From contig NZ_MAHX01000015.1 in assembly GCF_002023715.1 (NCBI RefSeq), positions 124,001 to 188,000 of the forward strand: a stretch of 64,000 bases of DNA, given 5' to 3'. A program made the translations under genes and the position numbers. The first letter of the stretch is position 1. Each line of letters opens with the position of its first letter. The stretch comes from Elizabethkingia occulta (GTDB lineage: Bacteria; Bacteroidota; Bacteroidia; Flavobacteriales; Weeksellaceae). Under the pieces are notes generated by a model. That model searched no databases. It was not told the DNA's origin and was given only the letters and a program-made list of their open reading frames with translations. Shown piece after piece: positions 52,750 through 61,807 of this stretch.

Positions 52750-52775
52750 GAATCACGGCTTTCGAGCCGTGATTC
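52750..52775. terminator. Hairpin between convergent miaA and efflux channel gene
   Basis: A perfect 11-bp stem GAATCACGGCT/AGCCGTGATTC with a TTCG tetraloop. On the minus strand it is followed by T-rich sequence, so it best serves the channel gene; it probably works in both directions. Confidence 0.8.
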
Positions 52776-52810
52776 ACATTAAAATAGATTATATAAAAAT
52801 GGATTGACAT

Positions 52811-54223
52811 TTATTTCCATCCGCCACCAAGGGCTCTGTAAAGATCTACCATGCTGCTCAAACGCTGGCGTTTGATAGAAGCAAGATTTAATTCTGCCTG
52901 AAGCGAATTAGCCTGCGCAGTAATTACTTCCAGATAATTAGCCATTCCGCTTTTGTAAAGCATCTGTGCATTTTTTATCCCGTCTTTTAGGGTAGATACC
53001 TGATCAATAGCTGTCACTTCCTGTGTTTTTAGCTGCTCATTTGAAGCCATCGCATCCGATACTTCACCCATTGCATTCAGAACAGACTGACGAAATGCCA
53101 GTACATTTTTCTCACGCTGAATTTTTGCAACTTCCAAATCCGTTTTCAATTGTCTTTTCTGGAAGATAGGTTGGGTAATCCCTCCTAAGGCAGAACCGAA
53201 AAGAGAAGCCGGAATCTGGAACCAATTATCAAATTTGAAAGAATTAATCCCACCACCTGCAGTAATTTTCAGAGCGGGATACATATTGGCTTGTGCAATA
53301 CCAACTAAAGCATTAGATTCCAGTAAGGCCAGTTCCTGCTGTCTTACATCCGGGCGGCGGCTTACCAATGCTGCAGGAAGTCCGGCGGAAATATTTGCAG
53401 GCATAGAAGCATCTGCAATATCCAGGGATCTGTTCACTGTGTTAGGAGCTTCTCCCGTAAGAATACTTAAAGCATTCTCCTGGATAGCAATATTCTGTTT
53501 CAGTTGCGAAATAAGAAGCTCGGTTGACTGTTTCTGTGCTTTTGCCTGTTGAATTCCCAAAGCTGTAGCATCACCGCTGTCCCACATTTTCTGTGTAATG
53601 GTTAATGTACTTTCACTTAGTTCCAGATTCGACTCTGCTATTTTCATTTGCTTGTCCAGCATAAGCAGGTTGTAATACCCCTGAGCAATGGCAGCGATAA
53701 CCTGAGTCTGTATTGCTTTTGACGCTTCATACGTCTGTAGATACTGCATTTTGCTTACTTCCTTCTGGTTTTTAATTTTTCCCCAGATATCTGCTTCCCA
53801 AGAGAGGTTGAAAGCTGCATTATAGTCTTCTACATGGTTTTTTCCGATAAATAGATTCAGACTCTGGCCATTCATACTGTTTTTAGAAGGCCTTGATATC
53901 TGTGCCGATGTCGTAAAATTAATATCAGGGAATTGTAAATATTTGGCCTGCAATAATCTTTCCTGCGACGCGGCTACCTGCTTCAATGCAATCTGTAAAT
54001 CGAGATTATGGTTAATCCCTTTTTCTATTAACTGCTGAAGTGTCTGATCACCGAAAAATTGTTTCCAACTCATATTGGCAATACTGGCTGTATCAGCAGT
54101 TGCCGTAAAACGAAACTCCGAGGGCAGCTGAAGATCAGGCTTTGTATAAGCTACTCTGGTTTTACACGAAACCACAATTGCGGCCAGTGCTACTACCAGA
54201 AATATTTGATGTATTCTTTGCAT
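52811..54223 (-). CDS. RND efflux outer-membrane channel lipoprotein (OprM/NodT family)
   Basis: The 470-residue TolC-family protein has a lipoprotein signal with lipobox VVSC (Cys20). Its two repeated outer-membrane-efflux domains have long helices and motifs such as LPAALVSRRPDVRQQE (about 283-298) and the C-terminal YLEVITAQANSLQAELNLASIKRQRL. It forms the trimeric outer-membrane exit duct of the pump encoded upstream. It is the last gene of the operon. Confidence 0.93.
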   Translation of the reverse strand: MQRIHQIFLVVALAAIVVSCKTRVAYTKPDLQLPSEFRFTATADTASIANMSWKQFFGDQTLQQLIEKGINHNLDLQIALKQVAASQERLLQAKYLQFPDINFTTSAQISRPSKNSMNGQSLNLFIGKNHVEDYNAAFNLSWEADIWGKIKNQKEVSKMQYLQTYEASKAIQTQVIAAIAQGYYNLLMLDKQMKIAESNLELSESTLTITQKMWDSGDATALGIQQAKAQKQSTELLISQLKQNIAIQENALSILTGEAPNTVNRSLDIADASMPANISAGLPAALVSRRPDVRQQELALLESNALVGIAQANMYPALKITAGGGINSFKFDNWFQIPASLFGSALGGITQPIFQKRQLKTDLEVAKIQREKNVLAFRQSVLNAMGEVSDAMASNEQLKTQEVTAIDQVSTLKDGIKNAQMLYKSGMANYLEVITAQANSLQAELNLASIKRQRLSSMVDLYRALGGGWK

Positions 54224-54238
54224 GTCTATTAAATAATT

Positions 54239-57200
54239 TTAGTGTGAAGCAGAATGTTGATGAGCTAATTCTTTCTGAAGTGCTCTGCGTTTTTTCTTGC
54301 TTGGCATTTTTTCATGCAGGTACTGGAAGATTACATATAATACAGGAATAATGAAGATTCCCAGTAAAACTCCGGTAAGCATTCCGCCAACAGTACTGAT
54401 TCCGATAGAATGATTTCCTTTAGCCGACGCACCTTGTGTCCAAACCAATGGAAGCATACCAATAATGAAGGCGAAAGATGTCATCAGAATAGGACGAAGT
54501 CTTAATTTTGATGCCTGAAGCGCTGATTCTATCAGTGATTTACCTGCTTTTCTTCGCTGAACAGCAAATTCTACAATCAGGATTGCATTTTTCGCCAATA
54601 AACCAATAAGCATAATCAGTCCCACCTGAACATAAATATTGTTGTCGATTCCTGCCAATCCGGTGAAAGCATATACTCCGAATATCCCCGTCGGAATAGT
54701 CAGAATAATAGCGAACGGAAGAATATAACTCTCGTATTGTGCAGAAAGAAGGAAGTAAACAAATAGTATACTCAATAGGAAGATAAATACAGTCTGTCCG
54801 CCAGCTTTAATTTCTTCACGGGTAATACCCGTCCATTCATAGCCATAGCCACGAGGAAGTGATTGTTTAGCTACTTCTTCTACTGCTTTAATGGCATCTC
54901 CGGTACTATATCCTGGTTTTGGTGTTCCGTTGATGGTTACAGAATTGAACAAGTTATTTCTTGTAACTGTTTCAGGTCCATATGTTCTTTTTAGTTTAAC
55001 TAGTGTTTTAGTTGGAACCATTTCGCCCATATTGTTTTTCACATAGATGCCTTCCAGTGAGTTGATATCTGTACGATACGGAACATCAGCCTGTGCCATT
55101 ACCCGGTAATATTTACCAAATCTGTTGAAATCGGATACGAAGCTACTACCGAAATAGATCTGCATAGTCTGCATAAGCTCCGTAATAGATACACCTAGTT
55201 GTTTTGCTTTTTCAGAATCAACTTCTATGGTATACTGTGGGTTTCCGGCAGCAAATGTAGTAAAGGCAAATGCAATTTCCTTTCTCTTCATCAATTCACC
55301 AATAAACGCCTGAGCTGTTGTTCCCAACTGCTCGAAAGAACCATTGGTTTTGTCCTGCAGCATAAATTCAAAACCACTGACATTACCAAACCCTTGTACA
55401 GTAGGGAAGTTAAAGAAGAACGCATTAGCATCTTTTACAGCACTTACTTTTCCGGTTAAGGTAGCAGCAATCTGATCGGGATCTTTTAGATCTCCTCTTT
55501 TATCAATGTCTTTCAGTCTGATGAAACCTGCCGAGTATGGTGATGCATTGGCATTACTGATAAAGTTTAGTCCGTCTGCTACCCAAAGGTGATTCGTTGC
55601 ACTTTCCTTTTTTACAATTTTATCTATTTCCTCTGTAGCCCGGTGAGTTCTTTCTAATGAACTTCCCGGAGGAGTATTTACAGCATATAATACAAAGCCC
55701 TGGTCTTCTGTCGGGATAAATCCGGATGGTGCTTTGTTGATTAGAAAAACACTGATTCCGGTAATTAATGCAAGACCAGTTACAGCAATCCATTTATTCT
55801 TAATCAAAAACTTAAGACTGTAAATGTATTTACGTGTCATCGTGTTGAACGCTGCATTGAAAGCTCTAAAGAATTTAGCTCCAAACCCTTTTTTCTCCTG
55901 ATGACCATGTTCGCCCTGAGGATCATCCAAAAATAAAGCACATAATGCCGGACTTAGTGTAAGAGCATTAATCGCTGATATAATAATGGCGATAGCCAGA
56001 GTAAAGGCAAACTGTCTGTAGAAGACTCCGGCAGGTCCCTGCATAAATCCTACAGGAACAAATACTGCAGACATAACCAGAGTAATAGAAATAATAGCCC
56101 CGGAGATCTCACTCATAGAGCTCATTGTAGCTTGCTCTACAGGCATACCGGTCTGCTCCATTTTGGAGTGGACTGCTTCCACAACAACAATAGCATCATC
56201 TACAACAATACCAATCGCCAGTACCAATGCAAATAAGGTAAGCATGTTGATACTGAAGCCAAACAGCTGAAGAAAGAAGAATGTACCGATAATAGCCACC
56301 GGAACAGCAATTGCCGGAATTAATGTAGATCTGAAATCCTGAAGGAAAATGAAAACAACGATAAATACCAGTACAAACGCAATAACCAATGTCTCCACAA
56401 CCTGATGGATAGAAGCATCCAGGAAGTCCTTGGAGTTATACATGATGATTGGTTTCACACCTTTTGGAAGAGTAGTAGAGAACTCATCGACCTGCTTCTC
56501 AATTTGTGTAAGAATTTCATTAGCGTTGGAGCCTGCTGTTTGCAGAATTGCAAACCCGGCTACAGGCTTACCATCTACGCGGTTTGCTGCTGTATAGGTA
56601 TAAGAACCTAATTCTACTCTGGCAAGGTCTTTTAATCTTAGGAATGAACCATCTGAATTAGCTTTGATTACAATGTTTTCATAGTCATCATTCTTATTCA
56701 GTTTACCTTTATATTTAAGGATGTATTCATAAGTTTCTTTACTCCCTTGGCCCAAACGGCCAGGCGCTGCTTCCAGGTTATGATCTTTAATTGCTGCCAT
56801 TACTTCCTGAGGCGAAAGATTATTTGCAGCAAGACGATCTGGCTTCAGCCAAATTCTCATAGAGTAATCTCTTGTACCAAATACCTGTGCCTGTGCAACT
56901 CCCGGAATACGCTGTATCTGAGGAATAACATTTATCTTCAGGTAATTTTGCAAGAATAGTTCGTCATATTGTTTAGGATCTTCACTGTATAATCCCATGA
57001 ACATGATAAAACTGTTCTGTACTTTCTGTGTCGAGATTCCGGACTGGGTTACTTCCTGAGGAAGCTGACTCATTGCCTTGGAAACTCTGTTCTGAACATT
57101 TACAGAAGCATTATCCGGATCTGTTCCCTGTTTGAAAAATACATTCAGGGTCATTGTTCCGTCGTTACTGGAGTTGGACGTCATATAGGTCATGTTTTCC

Positions 57201-57415
57201 ACACCGTTCACAGCCTCTTCAATAGGGTTCGCTACCGATCGGGCAACGACTTCCGCATTAGCTCCCGGGTAGAAAGCTGTAACCTGTACACTTGGAGGTG
57301 CAATATCCGGAAATAGTGTAATCGGAAGGTTAAACAATGAAAGAGTTCCCAGTAATAGTAGTATTATAGAGATAACGGTAGAGAGTACCGGTCTTTCGAT
57401 AAATTTTTTTAACAT
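54239..57415 (-). CDS. RND multidrug efflux pump, HAE1 (AcrB-like)
   Basis: The 1058-residue inner-membrane transporter has 12 membrane helices and two large periplasmic loops. The start MLKKFIERPVLSTVISIIL is typical. The proton-relay aspartates in GIVVDDAIVVVEAVH (near 405-419) and the second-half TGLAGIDNNIYVQVGLIMLIGLLAKNAILIVEFA are present. It exports hydrophobic drugs or detergents with proton exchange. It lies 15 bases from the channel gene and 72 from the adaptor gene. Confidence 0.96.
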   Translation of the reverse strand: MLKKFIERPVLSTVISIILLLLGTLSLFNLPITLFPDIAPPSVQVTAFYPGANAEVVARSVANPIEEAVNGVENMTYMTSNSSNDGTMTLNVFFKQGTDPDNASVNVQNRVSKAMSQLPQEVTQSGISTQKVQNSFIMFMGLYSEDPKQYDELFLQNYLKINVIPQIQRIPGVAQAQVFGTRDYSMRIWLKPDRLAANNLSPQEVMAAIKDHNLEAAPGRLGQGSKETYEYILKYKGKLNKNDDYENIVIKANSDGSFLRLKDLARVELGSYTYTAANRVDGKPVAGFAILQTAGSNANEILTQIEKQVDEFSTTLPKGVKPIIMYNSKDFLDASIHQVVETLVIAFVLVFIVVFIFLQDFRSTLIPAIAVPVAIIGTFFFLQLFGFSINMLTLFALVLAIGIVVDDAIVVVEAVHSKMEQTGMPVEQATMSSMSEISGAIISITLVMSAVFVPVGFMQGPAGVFYRQFAFTLAIAIIISAINALTLSPALCALFLDDPQGEHGHQEKKGFGAKFFRAFNAAFNTMTRKYIYSLKFLIKNKWIAVTGLALITGISVFLINKAPSGFIPTEDQGFVLYAVNTPPGSSLERTHRATEEIDKIVKKESATNHLWVADGLNFISNANASPYSAGFIRLKDIDKRGDLKDPDQIAATLTGKVSAVKDANAFFFNFPTVQGFGNVSGFEFMLQDKTNGSFEQLGTTAQAFIGELMKRKEIAFAFTTFAAGNPQYTIEVDSEKAKQLGVSITELMQTMQIYFGSSFVSDFNRFGKYYRVMAQADVPYRTDINSLEGIYVKNNMGEMVPTKTLVKLKRTYGPETVTRNNLFNSVTINGTPKPGYSTGDAIKAVEEVAKQSLPRGYGYEWTGITREEIKAGGQTVFIFLLSILFVYFLLSAQYESYILPFAIILTIPTGIFGVYAFTGLAGIDNNIYVQVGLIMLIGLLAKNAILIVEFAVQRRKAGKSLIESALQASKLRLRPILMTSFAFIIGMLPLVWTQGASAKGNHSIGISTVGGMLTGVLLGIFIIPVLYVIFQYLHEKMPSKKKRRALQKELAHQHSASH

Positions 57416-57487
57416 AAGAATTGAATTTTCGGAGTATTATTTTGGGAATACTCCGTATTGTTATGATGTTAATAATTTCATTGTCAG

Positions 57488-58651
57488 CTATAGAGGCTTG
57501 GCCTGAAGCAGACTGTCGGAGGAAAGCGCTTTTGGATTTACAACAGCACCATCTTTCAGCATTCCCAAACCAGTATAGACAATTTTATCACCAGCCTTAA
57601 GGCCGTCGGAAACAAAATAGTAGCTGTCCGTTTTTCCGGAAATGCTGATAGGCTTGCTGGTTACTTTTTTATCTTTCCCCAGAATGTACACATAGGTTTT
57701 ATCCTGAATTTCAAAGATTGATTCTTGAGGAACAACCAATGCATTGCTCAATAATTGAGGCATACGTACCTTACCGGTATTTCCGTTTCTTAGTGTTCCG
57801 TTGGCATTAGGGAATACAGCTCTTATGCTTATCGCTCCTGTGCTTTTGTCGAATTGACCGTCAATAATACTCATTCTTCCTTTTTGAGGATAAAGACTGT
57901 TATCGGCAATAACAAGATCTACCATTGGCATATTTTTGATTTTTTCTTCCAGAGTGGCACCTGTATATTTATTCTTAAAGGCAATAAAGTCCAGTTCACT
58001 TAGTGAGAAATAGGCATAGATCTGGCTAACGTCCGAAAGTGTAGTCAACGGATTTGCATCTGCTCTGGAAATAAGACTTCCTTTCTTATTCGGAATTCTT
58101 CCAATATATCCACTTACAGGTGCAGTAATAGTTGTAAATCCGGCATTAATTCTCGCATTTCCCAATGATGCTTTTGCCTGTTCCGCAGCTGCCACAGCTA
58201 CAGCATAATTGGCTTTTGCTGTTTTCAGTTGTACATCCGAAACAACTTTGGAACTTACAAGGGGAATTAAACGGTCTACTTCAACTTTAGCCTTCTGTAT
58301 ATTGGCATTGGCAGCTTGTAAATTGGCTTGTGCCATGTTTACCTGCTCTCCGTATGTACGGGAATCAATTTTGAACAAAGGTTGTCCGGCTCTTACAAAA
58401 GACCCTTCTTCTACATAGATTTTATCAAGGTAACCGTCTACCTGTGATCTGATTTCTACATTATTTTTTCCTTCCAAAGCAGCAGGAAATTCCTGATAGG
58501 TAGTTGCCGGGGAGGAAACTACTGTATATACAGGTACCTGAGGTGGAGGTGGTGCCTGGCCCGCTGTTTCCGAGGCCTTGCTACAACTGTTTAGTAGTAT
58601 TATGATACCAGAAAGCAGTATAATAACTCCTGATTTTTCAAGCATTTTCAT
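57488..58651 (-). CDS. RND efflux periplasmic adaptor (membrane fusion protein, AcrA-like)
   Basis: The 387-residue protein is a lipoprotein (lipobox LLNSC, Cys24) with a Pro-rich linker, a lipoyl/barrel-sandwich domain (EIRSQVDGYLDKIYVEEGSFVRAGQPLFKID), a coiled-coil hairpin and the FTTITAPVSGYIGRIPNKKGSLIS half. It bridges pump and channel. It is the first gene of the efflux operon, downstream of two operator-like sites bound presumably by the TetR protein encoded just upstream. Confidence 0.95.
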   Translation of the reverse strand: MKMLEKSGVIILLSGIIILLNSCSKASETAGQAPPPPQVPVYTVVSSPATTYQEFPAALEGKNNVEIRSQVDGYLDKIYVEEGSFVRAGQPLFKIDSRTYGEQVNMAQANLQAANANIQKAKVEVDRLIPLVSSKVVSDVQLKTAKANYAVAVAAAEQAKASLGNARINAGFTTITAPVSGYIGRIPNKKGSLISRADANPLTTLSDVSQIYAYFSLSELDFIAFKNKYTGATLEEKIKNMPMVDLVIADNSLYPQKGRMSIIDGQFDKSTGAISIRAVFPNANGTLRNGNTGKVRMPQLLSNALVVPQESIFEIQDKTYVYILGKDKKVTSKPISISGKTDSYYFVSDGLKAGDKIVYTGLGMLKDGAVVNPKALSSDSLLQAKPL

Positions 58652-58711
58652 TATAATTTCAGATTTTTTTGTTTATAAGCTTAGTTTCTGTTTTTACAGA
58701 TTAAAATATTG

Positions 58712-58743
58712 TTAATAGGTGTAATATTTTCTAACAGTGTTAA
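58712..58743 (-). promoter_or_regulatory. TetR operator region before the efflux operon
   Basis: CTAACAGTGTTAA (58731-58743) nearly repeats the operator at tetR; a degenerate second copy, TTAATAGGTGTAATATTTT (58712-58730), is in tandem. A likely minus-strand -7 element (TATATTTT, 58753-58760) lies 10 bases upstream, so bound repressor would cover the transcription start. Confidence 0.75.
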
Positions 58744-58867
58744 TATTTAGATAAAATATAACTGTCTGAAAAATAGAGCGTGTCAAATATCCGGACGCAT
58801 TAGTTTTATGATTTTTTTATTAAAAAGTGTGATGAACAGTATGTTTATTATTTATACGTTAGTTTTC

Positions 58868-58880
58868 CTAACGGTGTTAA
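58868..58880. promoter_or_regulatory. Third TetR operator copy, just past tetR
   Basis: CTAACGGTGTTAA differs from the tetR operator at two positions and shares the downstream TATTT with the efflux site. It lies 20 bases beyond the tetR stop, where no promoter was expected; it may allow looping or mark a further promoter. Confidence 0.6.
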
Positions 58881-58899
58881 TATTTGGTTCAAAAAAAAT

Positions 58900-59496
58900 T
58901 TACAAAGATTTAATAAAGGAAACAACTGCTTCATCAAATGTAGCTTTGTTCATTGTTTCCGGCATATCCGCATTACGCATCATCATAATAGAAATCATTC
59001 CGTGTACCGCAGAAAATAAAGCATGAGATTTGTGACAAGCTTCATCCGTATTAGATCCATTTTTTTCAATGATCTTGAGGGTACATTCGTAAATCATCTG
59101 TTGGAAAAGAGAGAACTCGTCCTTCATCTGGCCCCTGCCACAACATTGCATTCCCAGACCAAACATCAGTTGGTAATATTCTTTGTTTTTAAAAGCAAAA
59201 TCCCAGTATGCATTTACTAAAGCTGTTAGTTGTTCTTCTGGGGTCTCATATTTCTTTTGAGCTTTTATTAAATCCCTTTTTAAAAGCTTAAATCCCTGAA
59301 GAGAAATTTCAAAAAGAATAGCATCCTTATTTTCGAAATGGTCATATACTACCGGAGCACTGTATTCTATAGCATCTGCTATTTTTCTCATAGAGAGCGA
59401 AGCCCATCCTTCCGTTTTTGCCAGATTGAATGCAGCCTGCAAAATGTTTGCACGCACTGATTCTTTTTCCCGCTGTCTACGTTCATGTACTCCCAT
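58900..59496 (-). CDS. TetR/AcrR-family repressor of the efflux operon
   Basis: The 198-residue protein has the N-terminal TetR helix-turn-helix (ANILQAAFNLAKTEGWASLSMRKIADAIEYSAPVVYDHFENKDAILFE, about 16-63) and a C-terminal ligand-binding domain with Cys residues in QCCGRGQ. It probably represses itself and the adaptor-pump-channel operon downstream on the same strand; matching palindromes occur at both promoters. The inducer is unknown. Confidence 0.93.
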   Translation of the reverse strand: MGVHERRQREKESVRANILQAAFNLAKTEGWASLSMRKIADAIEYSAPVVYDHFENKDAILFEISLQGFKLLKRDLIKAQKKYETPEEQLTALVNAYWDFAFKNKEYYQLMFGLGMQCCGRGQMKDEFSLFQQMIYECTLKIIEKNGSNTDEACHKSHALFSAVHGMISIMMMRNADMPETMNKATFDEAVVSFIKSL

Positions 59497-59508
59497 GATA
59501 AATTTTTC

Positions 59509-59521
59509 CTAACAGTGTTAG
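59509..59521 (-). promoter_or_regulatory. TetR operator at the tetR promoter
   Basis: CTAACAGTGTTAG is a 13-base palindrome around one central base. It lies directly after the -7 element (59522-59529) and 12 bases before the start codon, the expected place for autorepression. Confidence 0.8.
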
Positions 59522-59554
59522 CAAATTTACAGACCTTATTGTTCATTTTCCAAA
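59522..59554 (-). promoter_or_regulatory. Promoter of tetR
   Basis: On the minus strand, TTTG (59551-59554), a 21-base spacer and TAAATTTG (59522-59529) match the Bacteroidota consensus and abut the operator. Confidence 0.78.
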
Positions 59555-59622
59555 TAAATTTTAAATTTTAACATTTTCTGCATTTATAAAAATGTGATAG
59601 GCAATAATTTTAAAAGAAATTT

Positions 59623-59630
59623 TATCTTTG
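59623..59630 (+). promoter_or_regulatory. Promoter -7 element for the thioredoxin-like gene
   Basis: TATCTTTG matches TAnnTTTG, leaving a leader of about 95 bases before the gene at 59727. No -33 match is visible. Confidence 0.55.
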
Positions 59631-59726
59631 TTGTCAAGTTAGTAGAAGCACTTTTTATTTAAAAGTGAACGATCTGTTTGCAGGAATAGATTTTTTAAAC
59701 GCTTAGAACCTTAAACAATTAAAAAA

Positions 59727-60281
59727 ATGGCAACAACACCTTCTAATATGCTGGCTTTAGGAACTAAAGCTCCTTATTTTGAACTAGAAAATCCTCTAAC
59801 AGAAATATCTGAAAACCTTGAAGAACTAAAAGGTAAAAAAGGTACTTTGATTGTATTTATGAGTAACCATTGCCCGTTTGTACAACACGTAATTGACAAA
59901 GTAGTAGAATTACATGAAGATTATCAGGAACAGGGAATCCAGATTATTGGAATCAATGCAAATGATATGGAACAATCTCCAGAGGACTCTCCTGAGAAAA
60001 TGCTGGACTTCATTAAAGAAAGAAATATTACATTCCCTTACTTGTATGATGAAAGCCAGGCTATAGCTAAAGCTTATCAGGCGGCCTGTACTCCGGATTT
60101 TTATTTGTTCGATGACAAACTGGATTTGGTATACAGAGGACAAATGGATGAATCTCGTCCAGGTAATCATAAGGAGGTTACCGGTGAAGACCTTATTATT
60201 GCATTTGAGAACTTACTGGCAGAACAGCCACAGGAAGAATTCCAGATACCAAGTGTAGGATGTGGAATCAAATGGAAATAA
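59727..60281 (+). CDS. Thioredoxin-fold (AhpC/TSA-redoxin-like) cytoplasmic protein
   Basis: The 184-residue protein has no signal peptide. The redoxin pattern is VFMSNHCPFVQHVID (Cys49), with GINANDMEQSPEDSPEKM and a C-terminal SVGCGIKW, a tail typical of a bacterial redoxin group in which the late Cys may resolve the first. The TPDFYLFD segment holds the cis-proline. It is likely a peroxide- or disulphide-handling enzyme; the substrate is unknown. It is a single gene with its own terminator. Confidence 0.87.
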   Translation: MATTPSNMLALGTKAPYFELENPLTEISENLEELKGKKGTLIVFMSNHCPFVQHVIDKVVELHEDYQEQGIQIIGINANDMEQSPEDSPEKMLDFIKERNITFPYLYDESQAIAKAYQAACTPDFYLFDDKLDLVYRGQMDESRPGNHKEVTGEDLIIAFENLLAEQPQEEFQIPSVGCGIKWK

Positions 60282-60312
60282 TTTTCAGATAACGAATGAT
60301 CTTATAATACAT

Positions 60313-60343
60313 AAAATGGCCGGAATAGACTCCGGCCATTTTT
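60313..60343 (+). terminator. Terminator after the thioredoxin-like gene
   Basis: AAAATGGCCGGA pairs with TCCGGCCATTTT and is followed by T; the stem is perfect. Confidence 0.88.
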
Positions 60344-60398
60344 ATGTTTTTAAATAAGTATACGTGAAATTATATCAGCAAATAAAGCCAAAGAATAG

Positions 60399-60821
60399 TT
60401 ATAACAAAACTTCTTCCAGAGGTAGTAACCTCGAATCTTCGATAGCTGCAGTTCTGTGTCCTGTTATTTTCATATAATCTTCATTCTGCTCAAAACTAAA
60501 AAAATCACTAACGCTCTTTTGTCTTATCAGCATACATAGATCCCAGTATTCATTTTCAGGGCCTATCAGAAAAAGATTCCCTTTTCCTATGAATAAGATT
60601 TCTCCGCCATTGGCTTTTAAAAAAGGTTCCGCTTCTTTAATGTAAGTTAAATAAGCTTGGTGGCCAGTTATACTATGAGCAGGTTTCAGATCGGGATGTG
60701 CAGAATAATCTGCTTCTTTCTTTAGTTTTATCAGATTCAGGTTGACAATACTTCCCTGTATATTTTTCTGAAACAAATGTTTTCCTGACTCAAAGCTTGG
60801 GGATAAATATTTTTCAGTCAT
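60399..60821 (-). CDS. DUF1330-like small protein
   Basis: The 140 residues from ATG 60821 (MTEKYLSPSFESGKH) form a ferredoxin-like fold pattern: AYLTYIKEAEPFLKANGGEILFIGKGN near 58-84 and YMKITGHRTAAIEDSRLLPLEE at the C-terminus, matching the DUF1330/dimeric alpha-beta barrel style. An ATG at 60845 is in frame but overlaps the upstream gene. It is the last gene of a MarR-GIY-YIG-like operon. Function is unknown. Confidence 0.72.
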   Translation of the reverse strand: MTEKYLSPSFESGKHLFQKNIQGSIVNLNLIKLKKEADYSAHPDLKPAHSITGHQAYLTYIKEAEPFLKANGGEILFIGKGNLFLIGPENEYWDLCMLIRQKSVSDFFSFEQNEDYMKITGHRTAAIEDSRLLPLEEVLL

Positions 60822-60825
60822 AACA

Positions 60826-61164
60826 TTAGTATGTTTCTGTATCAATACTGTTGATATAAGCTTTTTCAGCTTTCATTATTTCCTGACGATAATTGATATA
60901 CTTATTGTCCTGAGAATGAATAACAGTTACAAATTCAAAAGTAAAATTGTCAGCTCCCTGTTCTGTCCAATCACTTTGTAATTGTGGATTAGTAAATAGT
61001 CTGCCGTTTAGTAAGAATTTTATTTTGTTAACCAATGCTTCCATATTCAGAGAACTCTGGACATATTGTTTTTCTGTTGTATTATTTCTTATGCTAAGGA
61101 CACCCATTGTTATTTTATGTGCCTTTGCTTTTTCTCTTAATTCTTGTTTTAATGCATTTTTCAT
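60826..61164 (-). CDS. GIY-YIG-like small protein, catalytic motif degenerate
   Basis: The 112-residue protein resembles the short GIY-YIG endonuclease domain: TMGVLSIRNNTTEKQYVQSS at the N-terminus (GIY replaced by GVL, YIG by YVQ) and LNGRLFTNPQLQSDWTEQGADNFTFEFV, the usual second block. A late Glu is present in YRQEIMKAEKAYI. Loss of the motif residues suggests a non-catalytic or altered activity. It lies in one operon after marR and before a DUF1330-like gene. Confidence 0.75.
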   Translation of the reverse strand: MKNALKQELREKAKAHKITMGVLSIRNNTTEKQYVQSSLNMEALVNKIKFLLNGRLFTNPQLQSDWTEQGADNFTFEFVTVIHSQDNKYINYRQEIMKAEKAYINSIDTETY

Positions 61165-61175
61165 CTGATCATAGA

Positions 61176-61601
61176 TTATCTTATATTTCCCCCTAAATCG
61201 TACAGGAAATCACTTACAGTCTTCAGTGACTTAACCTTTCCGGAAGGAAGAATGTCTTTTGTAATATTTTCTGCTGTGGCCAAAGCTTCTTCCAATATTT
61301 TTTTTCCGGTAGAAGTAATTACAACATAACTTACTCTGGCATCCCGTTCGTTGGTTTCTCTTGTTACAAGTCCTGTTTTTTCCATAGGATTTAGTAATCT
61401 GGTTACACCGGATGCTGTAAGGCCAATTTTTTCTGCCAGATCGATTCTGCGCATTTTGTTTTCAGAAGAGGAGTTGAGTATATACAAAATGGCAAAATCA
61501 TTGAAACCCAGTCCATGTACACTAAGGGAATCAAATTTTCTGGCAATAACTGATTGCAGTTTATTGATGTTTATTAAAAGTAATAATTCAGCACTTATCA
61601 T
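61176..61601 (-). CDS. MarR-family transcriptional regulator
   Basis: The 141-residue protein has the MarR winged helix: LGFNDFAILYILNSSSENKMRRIDLAEKIGLTASGVTRLLNPMEKTGLVTRETNERDARVSYVVIT (about 31-96). It heads the operon with two small genes, 11 bases from the next. A perfect palindrome lies between its promoter and start codon, suggesting autoregulation. The ligand is unknown. Confidence 0.92.
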   Translation of the reverse strand: MISAELLLLININKLQSVIARKFDSLSVHGLGFNDFAILYILNSSSENKMRRIDLAEKIGLTASGVTRLLNPMEKTGLVTRETNERDARVSYVVITSTGKKILEEALATAENITKDILPSGKVKSLKTVSDFLYDLGGNIR

Positions 61602-61611
61602 TGATATATAT

Positions 61612-61623
61612 TTGATTAATCAA
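61612..61623 (-). promoter_or_regulatory. Candidate MarR operator
   Basis: TTGATTAATCAA is a perfect 12-base palindrome 10 bases before the marR start and 14 bases downstream of its -7 element, a fitting repressor site. Confidence 0.68.
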
Positions 61624-61637
61624 GTATTTTAATGTTG

Positions 61638-61666
61638 CAAATATATGCATTTTAATTAATTACAAA
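61638..61666 (-). promoter_or_regulatory. Promoter of the marR operon
   Basis: On the minus strand, TTTG (61663-61666), a 17-base spacer and TATATTTG (61638-61645) make a near-consensus promoter. Confidence 0.65.
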
Positions 61667-61754
61667 ATTTATTTTTGAATTAATACTTATTTATTTTATT
61701 GAGTTTGTAGAAATGTAGGAAAGGTTGTAAAAACTTTATTTGAATTTATTCAAT

Positions 61755-61785
61755 AAAAAGCCCATCAATCAATATTGATGAGCCT
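61755..61785 (-). terminator. Terminator of the MBL-DinB operon
   Basis: CATCAAT/ATTGATG (61763-61780) with loop CAAT, read on the minus strand, is followed by GGGC and a T-run. Confidence 0.7.
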
Positions 61786-61807
61786 GTTTGCTATTGAGTA
61801 ATGATTT

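Noticed and set aside
58808-59026. 72-codon open frame on the plus strand at the tetR 3' end
   Set aside because: It overlaps tetR on the other strand and contains the third operator copy; the first half is hydrophobic by AT-richness only. I could not support it.
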